This document shows, piece by piece, positions 15,208 through 21,477 of a DNA stretch of 27,522 nt. Positions within the stretch are counted from its first letter, which is position 1. Each line of letters opens with the position of its first letter. Below the pieces are notes generated by a model, which worked only from the letters and a program-made list of their open reading frames with translations, was not told the origin of the DNA and made no database searches. Made by a program: the position numbers and the translations under genes. The DNA comes from Syntrophomonas sp. UBA4922 (GTDB lineage Bacteria > Bacillota > Syntrophomonadia > Syntrophomonadales > Syntrophomonadaceae): assembly GCA_002398825.1 (NCBI GenBank), contig DHBS01000040.1:31424-58945 (forward strand), in the 5' to 3' direction.

Positions 15208-15966
15208 ATGAGTGAAAACAACGTAAAAATCGATGTAGTCGAATTTATGGGCAAAAAGCTTAATTTCCTGGACTTAGGCAAGGATATCAGTCCGGATATC
15301 CCGGTCTATCCCGGCCATATGAAAACTGACTTCTGGTGGCACAAGACTCATGAAGAAACTGTATTCAGCCTGGGCGACAAGAGCAACTACAAACTTGGCT
15401 TTGGGGTGAAAGGGATCATAACCTGCGACCACACTTCCACCCATGTTGATGCAGTTTACCATTTTGATCCCAATAAATCACATTTATCAGTGGACAAGAT
15501 CACCCTGCAGGAGTTGATCACCCCGGCGGCTTGGATTGACCTATCCTTTGTGCCCAACCGCACCCATATAACCCTGGATGCTGTCAAGAAAGGCCTGGAT
15601 GCCGCGGAAGTAACCCTGAAGCCCGGCATGAGTCTCTTGTACTGGACCGGGATCGAGCCGTATGGTGTGACCGATCCGTTCTATTATCTGAGCCAATATC
15701 CGGGATTGGATGAAGAGGCTACTACCTGGCTCCTGGATCAAGGCTTATTGAACATCGGCACTGATGCCGCCAGCCTGGATACCCCTGCTGATCTGGATTA
15801 TCCCAACCATTCGGTTCATGCCGAAAGAGAGGTAATCCATACCGAGAGCCTGGTGAATATCACCAAGATCCCGCGGCACAAGGACTTCTATTATGCTATG
15901 TTCCCGCTTAAATGGGTCGGCTTAACCGGCAGCCCGGTAAGGGCCTTCGCCATCTGGGAAGACTAG
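15208..15966 (+). CDS. Cyclase-family metal-dependent hydrolase
   Basis: A 252-residue protein of the cyclase/kynurenine-formamidase-like family (COG1878), whose members are metal-dependent hydrolases of amide, lactam or related bonds. The metal-binding signature HxGTHxDxPxH appears as H75-T-S-T-H79-V-D81-A-V-Y-H85, with Ser replacing the usual Gly and Val-Tyr in place of the Pro region. A later histidine-rich segment (NHSVHAEREVIH) could complete the site. GGAGGG lies eight bases before the ATG. Its place between a transporter and a CoA-transferase suggests it opens or processes the imported substrate before CoA activation. Lactone or amide hydrolysis is a guess. Confidence 0.82.
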   Translation: MSENNVKIDVVEFMGKKLNFLDLGKDISPDIPVYPGHMKTDFWWHKTHEETVFSLGDKSNYKLGFGVKGIITCDHTSTHVDAVYHFDPNKSHLSVDKITLQELITPAAWIDLSFVPNRTHITLDAVKKGLDAAEVTLKPGMSLLYWTGIEPYGVTDPFYYLSQYPGLDEEATTWLLDQGLLNIGTDAASLDTPADLDYPNHSVHAEREVIHTESLVNITKIPRHKDFYYAMFPLKWVGLTGSPVRAFAIWED

Positions 15967-15987
15967 GCGGATAATAAACAAAACTAA

Positions 15988-16112
15988 ATATTGAGGGCAA
16001 CTGGGGGTCCCGGCAGCCCTGGAAAGCAGCCCAAGGCTGTCCCCCCTCTTCTCCAGGGATGAATTGCAGCAAAAATCATTACCAGGACCGGGACCCCATT
16101 TTAACTCAATAT
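15988..16112 (+). ncRNA. Nested stem structure of unknown family in the operon
   Basis: Four nested perfect pairings occur in the 193-bp gap between the cyclase and CoA-transferase genes. The outer one is ATATTGAG (15988-15995) / CTCAATAT (16105-16112). Next come GGGGTCCCGG (16004-16013) / CCGGGACCCC (16088-16097) and CCCTGGA (16017-16023) / TCCAGGG (16052-16058). The innermost is CAGCC (16027-16031) / GGCTG (16035-16039). GGCAGCC at 16012-16018 could instead pair with GGCTGTC at 16035-16041 (one G-U), giving an alternative fold. A run of seven T residues follows at 16118-16124. It may be a riboswitch-like leader, an attenuator, an mRNA-processing or stability element, or a small repeat element. 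I recognise no known family. Confidence 0.6.
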
Positions 16113-16159
16113 AAATATTTTTTTAAACAGGTATTTCCTTTGGCACTGGAGGGTGAGGT

Positions 16160-17458
16160 ATGAAATGGCAGGAGCATTATAAGGACAGGACCTGTGCAGC
16201 GGCAGAAGCTGTGCGTTGTATAAAATCTGGCCACACGGTAGTGGTTGCCCACGCTTGTGGTGAACCGAGGTCATTGACCGGGGCCATGAGCGACAGGTAC
16301 GACGAACTGGAAAACGTCAAAGTAGTGCACAGAATAGGTATGGGTGAGTGCAGATATGCTCAACCCGGAATGGAGCCGAGTTTCCGCCATGTGTCCCTGT
16401 TCGGCGGCCCTAATACCAGGCAGGCCATCAATAGCGGCCGGGCCGATTATTTACCCAGATTTATATCAGAGATTCCGGCGTTGTTTATAAATGGGATTAT
16501 ACCGGTAGATGTAGCACTAATAACAGTTTGCCCGCCGGACCAGCATGGTTATTGCAGCCTGGGAATTTCGGTGGACTACACGCTGCCTGCGGCTAGAAAG
16601 GCCAAAACAGTTGTTGCCGAGGTTAACGAGCACATGCCCAGAACCCACGGTGATTCCTTTATGCATGTCAGTGAGATCGATTACTTTGTTCACAGCAACC
16701 GGGAATTGATGGGTATAGAGCGGGCCCCATTCACCGCAGTGGAAGACGCCATAGGCAGCTATGTCAATACCTTGATCAAAGACGGGGATACCTTGCAACT
16801 GGGAATCGGAGCTATTCCTGACGCAATATTGTCTTATCTCAAGGGCAAGCATGATCTGGGGATTCACACCGAGATGTTCTCCGATGGGGTAATGGAGCTT
16901 ACGGAAATGGGTGTGATCAACGGCTCACGGAAAACACTGCATAAGAACAAGATCGTCTCCACTTTTATGATGGGCAGTAAAGAGCTTTATGCCTGGGTAA
17001 ACGACAATCCCTTTATTGAGATGCACTCGGAAGATTACGTAAACAATCCCTATGTTATCGGTCAGAACGATAACATGGTCTCCATAAACTCTGCTTTGCA
17101 GGTTGATGTTCTGGGACAGGTAGCGGCTGATCAGCTGGCTGGCCAACAATACAGCGGGGTAGGCGGACAGGTGGATTATATCCGCGGTATTCACCTCAGC
17201 AGGGGCGGCAGATCTATCATCGCCATGCCGTCAACCGCCGCCAAGGGTAAAGTCAGCCGCATTGTGCCCGCGCTGTCACAGGGAACAGCGGTAACTACCA
17301 GCCGCAATGAAGTGAGCTGCATTGTTACAGAATACGGAATTGCCATGCTGGAAGGCAAGACCAACCTGGAAAGACTTAAAGCATTGGTAGCTATAAGCCA
17401 TCCTGATTTCAGAGATGAAATCATGGCGGAAGCCAAAATACTGTACTACGGCGCCTAA
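16160..17458 (+). CDS. 4-hydroxybutyrate/butyrate-type CoA-transferase
   Basis: A 432-residue member of the acetyl-CoA hydrolase/transferase family (COG0427), which moves CoA from acetyl-CoA or another acyl-CoA onto a carboxylic acid. The catalytic glutamate is E238 in LGIHTEMFSDG, the same position as Glu238 of Clostridium aminobutyricum 4-hydroxybutyrate CoA-transferase. The acyl-binding motif GVGGQVDYIRG is at 333-343. Length and motifs match AbfT/butyryl-CoA:acetate transferases. The ATG follows GGAGGGTGAGG. With AbfD in the same operon, 4-hydroxybutyrate is the most likely acid. The start lies 48 bases after the nested stem structure. Confidence 0.9.
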   Translation: MKWQEHYKDRTCAAAEAVRCIKSGHTVVVAHACGEPRSLTGAMSDRYDELENVKVVHRIGMGECRYAQPGMEPSFRHVSLFGGPNTRQAINSGRADYLPRFISEIPALFINGIIPVDVALITVCPPDQHGYCSLGISVDYTLPAARKAKTVVAEVNEHMPRTHGDSFMHVSEIDYFVHSNRELMGIERAPFTAVEDAIGSYVNTLIKDGDTLQLGIGAIPDAILSYLKGKHDLGIHTEMFSDGVMELTEMGVINGSRKTLHKNKIVSTFMMGSKELYAWVNDNPFIEMHSEDYVNNPYVIGQNDNMVSINSALQVDVLGQVAADQLAGQQYSGVGGQVDYIRGIHLSRGGRSIIAMPSTAAKGKVSRIVPALSQGTAVTTSRNEVSCIVTEYGIAMLEGKTNLERLKALVAISHPDFRDEIMAEAKILYYGA

Positions 17459-17502
17459 GACATTGATGCTGGTACCAACAAACAGAAAGGATGAATGGAT
17501 AA

Positions 17503-18645
17503 ATGGATTTCAAACTGGGTGAAGAGTATGAAATGCTTAGACAATCAGTTAGGGATTTCGCCGAAGGAGTCCTGGCTGCCGGAGTTGTTGATAGAGATGA
17601 AAAAGAATATTTCGATCGCTCCATTTACGAGAAGATGGGCGAACTAGGACTTACAGGAATACCTTTCGAGGAAAAATACGGCGGGGCCGGCATGGATTAT
17701 CTGGCCTATGCTATCGCCGTGGAAGAACTGGGCCGGGTAGACGCTTCGGCCGCCGACACCCTTTCCTCCCATGTTAGCCTGGGGGCCTGGCCCATATGGA
17801 GGTGGGGAACTGAAGAGCAGAAGATGAAGTACCTGGTTCCTCTGGTCGAAGGCAAGAAATTGGGGGCCTTTGGTCTTACCGAAGCCGGTGCCGGCTCTGA
17901 TGCTGTTGCCATGACCTGTAAAGCTGTTTTGGATGGAGACAGCTATATATTGAACGGAAGGAAAATTTTTATAACCAATGCCGAAGCTGCAGATACTTAT
18001 GTAGTGTTTGCCCGCACCGGGCCCAAAGAAATGAGGAGTAAAGCTTTCAGCGCGTTCATAGTTGAAAAAGGAACTCCGGGATTCACTTTCGGCAAATTCG
18101 AAAAGAAGATGGGGCTCAGGGGCACGCAGAACTGCGACCTGGTCTTTGAAGACTGCCGCATTCCCAAAGAGAACCTGTTGGGCCAAGAAGGCGAAGGCTT
18201 TAAGATGTCTATGGAAACACTAGATGGCGGAAGAATTGGTATCGCTGCCCAGTCGGTAGGCATAGCCCAGGGGGCTTTCGAATTAGCCTTGGCTTACGCA
18301 AAACAGAGAGTGCAATTCGGCAAACCTATTTCAGCTTTGCAGGCCATACAGTTCAAACTGGCCGATATGGCTTTGGAAGTCAAGGCATCGCGCCTTCTAA
18401 CCTACGACGCCGCCTGGAGAAAGAGCCAGGGTCTGGATTTTGGAACTGATGCCGCCATGGCCAAGCTCAAAGCTTCGGAAACCGCCAACCGGGCGGCCAA
18501 TCAAGCTGTGCAGATTCATGGAGGCTATGGATACACCCGCGATTATCCGGCGGAAAGAATTATGCGGGATGCCAAGATAACCGAAATCTATGAGGGAACC
18601 AGCGAGATTCAGAGAGTAGTCATAGGCAACGCCATTTTACGTTAA
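17503..18645 (+). CDS. Acyl-CoA dehydrogenase (butyryl-CoA dehydrogenase-like)
   Basis: A 380-residue flavoprotein of the short-chain acyl-CoA dehydrogenase group. The FAD/substrate motif FGLTEAGAGSDA and the second signature QIHGGYGYTRDYPAERIMRDAKI (given as QIHGGYGYTRDY and AERIMRDAKI) are intact. The catalytic base is E364 in IYEGTSEIQR. It interconverts a saturated acyl-CoA and its trans-2-enoyl-CoA, here probably butyryl-CoA and crotonyl-CoA. The ATG follows AAAGGATG. It lies 44 bases after the CoA-transferase and 17 bases before the MaoC gene. No etfAB lies in this operon, so electron transfer must use proteins encoded elsewhere. Confidence 0.94.
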   Translation: MDFKLGEEYEMLRQSVRDFAEGVLAAGVVDRDEKEYFDRSIYEKMGELGLTGIPFEEKYGGAGMDYLAYAIAVEELGRVDASAADTLSSHVSLGAWPIWRWGTEEQKMKYLVPLVEGKKLGAFGLTEAGAGSDAVAMTCKAVLDGDSYILNGRKIFITNAEAADTYVVFARTGPKEMRSKAFSAFIVEKGTPGFTFGKFEKKMGLRGTQNCDLVFEDCRIPKENLLGQEGEGFKMSMETLDGGRIGIAAQSVGIAQGAFELALAYAKQRVQFGKPISALQAIQFKLADMALEVKASRLLTYDAAWRKSQGLDFGTDAAMAKLKASETANRAANQAVQIHGGYGYTRDYPAERIMRDAKITEIYEGTSEIQRVVIGNAILR

Positions 18646-18662
18646 GCGGAGGGAAGCAGAAC

Positions 18663-19088
18663 ATGAATTACAGCGAAAAAATCAAGCATTGGGAAGATAT
18701 GAGTGTAGGCGATTCCGCTTCATTTACCAAAACCATCACCGAAACCGATGTTATTCTCTGGGTTGGTTTAACCGGGGATATGAACCCCATTCACATCGAC
18801 AAGGAATACAGCAAGACTACACGCTTCGGGGATGTTATCGTACCTGGATTAATGGTGGCAGGACTTATTTCCACCACGGTTACCATGGCTACCTTTGGAA
18901 ACGTTTATGCCAATCAGAACATCAAATTCCTCAAGCCGGTATATATTGGCGACACCATTACCGCCACCGCAACCATTATAGAAAAGCTGGAAGACAAGCA
19001 CATGGTCAAACTGGAGACCAAGTGTGTTAATCAGAAGGGCGAAGCGGTCATGATCGGCCAAGGCATGGAGTATATCCTGAAGGAATAA
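18663..19088 (+). CDS. MaoC-family (R)-specific enoyl-CoA hydratase-like protein
   Basis: A 141-residue single hot-dog domain. The catalytic pair is D39 and H44 in GDMNPIHID, followed by the substrate-loop motif TTRFGDVIVPGLMVAGLIS. These features match PhaJ-type (R)-specific enoyl-CoA hydratases and related crotonyl-CoA hydratases. GGAGGGAAGC lies before the ATG, in the short gap after the acyl-CoA dehydrogenase. In this operon it could hydrate crotonyl-CoA from AbfD to 3-hydroxybutyryl-CoA, which the SDR enzyme could then oxidise. That chain is inference. Confidence 0.88.
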   Translation: MNYSEKIKHWEDMSVGDSASFTKTITETDVILWVGLTGDMNPIHIDKEYSKTTRFGDVIVPGLMVAGLISTTVTMATFGNVYANQNIKFLKPVYIGDTITATATIIEKLEDKHMVKLETKCVNQKGEAVMIGQGMEYILKE

Positions 19089-19115
19089 TGGAAAAATGGG
19101 GAGGGTTTGATAAAA

Positions 19116-20585
19116 ATGGCCTTGAAGACAGCGCAACAATACCTGGATGATCTTAGATCAAGAAATATCGAATTATATATGTTCGGCGAAAAAGTTGAGA
19201 ACTATGTGGATAATCCCATTATCAGACCGTCGATCAATTCTGTGGCTATGACTTATAAACTGGCCTTGGATCCGGAATATGAGGATATCATGACTGCAAC
19301 CTCCAACCTGACCGGACAAAAGATCAATCGTTTCACCCATTTGCACCAAAGTACTGAAGATCTGATTAAAAAAGTCAAAATGCAGAGACTGATGGGGCAG
19401 AAGACCGGTTCCTGCTTCCAGCGTTGTGTGGGGATGGATGCTTTCAACGCCGTGTACAGCACCACTTATGAAATCGACCAGGCTTATGGAACCGAGTACC
19501 ATCAGCGCTTCGTCAAATTCCTGGAATACGTGCAGGAGAACGATATGGTGGTAGACGGTTGCATGACCGATGCCCGGGGCGACCGCAGCAAATCACCTGC
19601 ACAGCAGCCTGACCCCGATGCTTACCTGCATGTGGTGGAAAGACGGGAAGACGGACTGGTGGTGCGGGGCTGCAAGCTGCACCAGACCGGGATGATAAAT
19701 TCACATGAGATACTGGTTATGCCCAACAACAGCCTCAAGGAAGACGAAAAAGACTGGGCAGTATGCTTCGCAGTACCCGTGGACGCGCCGGGGATGATCT
19801 ATGTTTACGGCCGGCAGGCCAGCGATACCCGCAAACTGGAAGGCGGAAAGGTGGATATCGGCAATATCCATTTTGGCGGGCAGGAAGTAATGACCATTTT
19901 CAATAACGTTTTTGTCCCCTGGGAAAGGGTTTTTATGGATGGAGAAACCGACTTCAGCACTATGGTGGTGGAGCGATTCGCCGGTTACCATCGCCAGAGT
20001 TATGGCGGATGTAAAGTAGGGGTAGGCGACACCCTGATCGGCGCCGCCAAGGCTATCGCTGACTATCAGGGAGCCTCCAAGGCTTCCCATATCAAAGACA
20101 AACTGGTGGAGATGTGCCACTTAAACGAGACCCTGTATGGCTGCGGGATTGCCTGTTCAGCCGAGGGCAGGAAGACTGCGGCGGGAAACTATCTGATCGA
20201 CCAGCTTCTGGCCAATATCTGCAAGCAGAATGTAACCCGTTTTCCGTATGAGATCGCCCGGCTGGCCCAGGATATAGCAGGCGGCTACTTTGTTACCATG
20301 CCCTCTGAAAAGGATTTCAACAACCCGGATATCGGACCTCTGGTCAAGAAATATTCCACCACCCAGAATGATGTGCCGGTCGAACACCGGCAGCGCATGG
20401 CCCGGCTGATTGAAAACCTGACCCAGGGAGCGGCCGCAGTGGGCTATCTGACCGAGTCCATGCACGGGGCCGGGTCGCCTCAGGCCCAGAGAATCATGAT
20501 CACCCGGCTGGTGGATATGGAACACCGTAAGGAACTGGCTGAAAATCTATGCGGGGTGAGGGAGAATCCTGACATAGATTGGTAA
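19116..20585 (+). CDS. abfD: 4-hydroxybutyryl-CoA dehydratase / vinylacetyl-CoA isomerase
   Basis: A 489-residue flavo-iron-sulfur enzyme of the HpaB fold that dehydrates 4-hydroxybutyryl-CoA to crotonyl-CoA by a ketyl-radical route and also isomerises vinylacetyl-CoA. The [4Fe-4S] ligands known from C. aminobutyricum AbfD (C99, C103, H292, C299) appear as C100 and C104 in SCFQRCVGMD and H292 and C299 in YHRQSYGGCKVG. Active-site Y296, K300, E257 and the glutamate of TESMHGAG are also present. The ATG at 19116 is chosen over the TTG at 19107 because GGGAGGG ends about ten bases upstream. Length equals the family norm. It is the last gene of the cluster before the terminator at 20615-20651 and the strongest clue to the pathway. 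Confidence 0.96.
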   Translation: MALKTAQQYLDDLRSRNIELYMFGEKVENYVDNPIIRPSINSVAMTYKLALDPEYEDIMTATSNLTGQKINRFTHLHQSTEDLIKKVKMQRLMGQKTGSCFQRCVGMDAFNAVYSTTYEIDQAYGTEYHQRFVKFLEYVQENDMVVDGCMTDARGDRSKSPAQQPDPDAYLHVVERREDGLVVRGCKLHQTGMINSHEILVMPNNSLKEDEKDWAVCFAVPVDAPGMIYVYGRQASDTRKLEGGKVDIGNIHFGGQEVMTIFNNVFVPWERVFMDGETDFSTMVVERFAGYHRQSYGGCKVGVGDTLIGAAKAIADYQGASKASHIKDKLVEMCHLNETLYGCGIACSAEGRKTAAGNYLIDQLLANICKQNVTRFPYEIARLAQDIAGGYFVTMPSEKDFNNPDIGPLVKKYSTTQNDVPVEHRQRMARLIENLTQGAAAVGYLTESMHGAGSPQAQRIMITRLVDMEHRKELAENLCGVRENPDIDW

Positions 20586-20614
20586 ACACCGTGGGCGTTG
20601 AAAACGCTGCGGGA

Positions 20615-20651
20615 GCAAAAAGGGGAGGGGGTATGCCCCTTCCCCTTTTGC
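20615..20651 (+). terminator. Terminator at the end of the AbfD operon
   Basis: GCAAAAAGGGGAGGGG pairs with CCCCTTCCCCTTTTGC with single-base slips around GTATG. The T run lies in the 3' arm rather than after it. It could act in both directions and may be leaky. Confidence 0.65.
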
Positions 20652-20688
20652 TTCTGTTTGGATTCGGCCCATTGCAGAGAGGGAAGTT

Positions 20689-21009
20689 ATGAAGTTGTAT
20701 ATCAAGTACTGCGGCGGCTGCAATCCCGTTATTAATCGCAAAAAGCTGGTCAACGAAGTTGTGAGCCAATTAAAACAGTACACTGCGCTTGAGCTTACAG
20801 AACAAGGAGCGGATGTGGGTCTGGTTGTAGGCGGGTGCCCGGTTTGCTGCGTGAACCTCGACGAGATCAAAGCAAAAGCCAGGAATTTCGTCCTGGTAGG
20901 AGGGGAGCTGGTAAACGGTATCAAGGTGCCTCCCGAGCAGCAAGCCGGCGTTGTAGTGCAGCAGATACTAAAGAGCGCTGATCATAACCGGCTGGGCGAG
21001 GTATCATGA
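20689..21009 (+). CDS. Small cysteine-rich protein of unknown function
   Basis: A 106-residue soluble protein with two cysteine groups, YCGGCNP (C8, C11) and GGCPVCC (C50, C53, C54). It has alternating strands and helices that suggest a thioredoxin-like or [2Fe-2S]-binding fold. I do not recognise the family. The ATG follows AGAGGGAAG. It comes 104 bases after abfD, behind the terminator, so it may be read through from the operon or have its own promoter. A redox or electron-transfer role beside AbfD and the acyl-CoA dehydrogenase is plausible but unproven. Confidence 0.7.
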   Translation: MKLYIKYCGGCNPVINRKKLVNEVVSQLKQYTALELTEQGADVGLVVGGCPVCCVNLDEIKAKARNFVLVGGELVNGIKVPPEQQAGVVVQQILKSADHNRLGEVS

Positions 21010-21080
21010 TGCACTCATCCGCAGTTCCTGGAAGGTAAAACAGAATACAGGCCCGCCGGGTGCTGACAGGCTTGACATAA

Positions 21081-21110
21081 TTGACTAAACCCGGCCATAT
21101 ATTATAGAAT
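21081..21110 (+). promoter_or_regulatory. Candidate promoter for the SCIFF locus
   Basis: TTGACT (21081-21086) is followed by TATAGA at 16 bp (21103-21108) or TAGAAT at 18 bp (21105-21110). An adjacent TTGACA at 21072-21077 has no equally good -10 box. The leader to the precursor ATG would be about 140 nt. It contains the inverted repeat GCTGAAA (21154-21160) / TTTCAGC (21199-21205). Confidence 0.5.
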
Positions 21111-21254
21111 ATCCCTGTTAGATTGATGCTGTGGGAAAGCTGATTAAGAACCGGCTGAAACATGGATAAAAATTGGCGCCGCGTGGCCGGGGCAATGATT
21201 TCAGCACAGCTGGTCCCGAGATTTTTCTATATGTAATAGGGGGAGGATCCATTC

Positions 21255-21401
21255 ATGAATAAACATATCGCTACCATCATCAAGCCCAGTATAAGAAAGT
21301 CTGAAAATACCACCAACTGCCGCGAATGTGCCACTTCATGCCAATCCGCATGTAAAACATCCTGCACCGTGGGCAATCAGGTGTGCCGCCAGGAAGCATA
21401 G
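21255..21401 (+). CDS. scfA: SCIFF ranthipeptide precursor
   Basis: A 48-residue peptide matching the six-cysteines-in-forty-five pattern almost unique to Clostridia. The six cysteines are C22, C25, C29, C33, C37 and C44, in the conserved core CATSCQSACKTSC followed by TVGNQVC. In the characterised member CteA, the maturase links a cysteine to a threonine five residues downstream; the equivalent pair here is C33-T38. The N-terminal leader (MNKHIATIIKPSIRK) is the usual recognition region. GGAGG lies eight bases before the ATG. The maturase gene follows after a weak terminator. The product's biological role is not established; quorum-type regulation has been proposed for some clostridial members. 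Confidence 0.93.
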   Translation: MNKHIATIIKPSIRKSENTTNCRECATSCQSACKTSCTVGNQVCRQEA

Positions 21402-21411
21402 CTTGATCATG

Positions 21412-21434
21412 AACAGGGGCAAAGCCCCTGTTTT
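21412..21434 (+). terminator. Hairpin between precursor and maturase (attenuating terminator)
   Basis: AACAGGGGC (21412-21420) and GCCCCTGTT (21424-21432) form a 9-bp stem with a 3-nt loop, followed by a short T run. It would let the precursor be made in excess over the maturase by partial read-through. Confidence 0.7.
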
Positions 21435-21477
21435 GACGTGCCTATAATTTGCTGGCCGCGGTGGGAGGGATCGTCTT

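Noticed and set aside
16017..16058. Resemblance of GGAAAGCAGCCCAAGG to the conserved SRP RNA loop
   Set aside because: The flanking 5' strand of the SRP helix (GGTCAGG-type) is missing and the actual pairings differ, so the likeness is coincidental.
16141..16158. TGGCAC at 16140-16145 as a second sigma-54 promoter
   Set aside because: The -12 GC is absent at the required distance; the sequence is mainly the ribosome site of the CoA-transferase gene.
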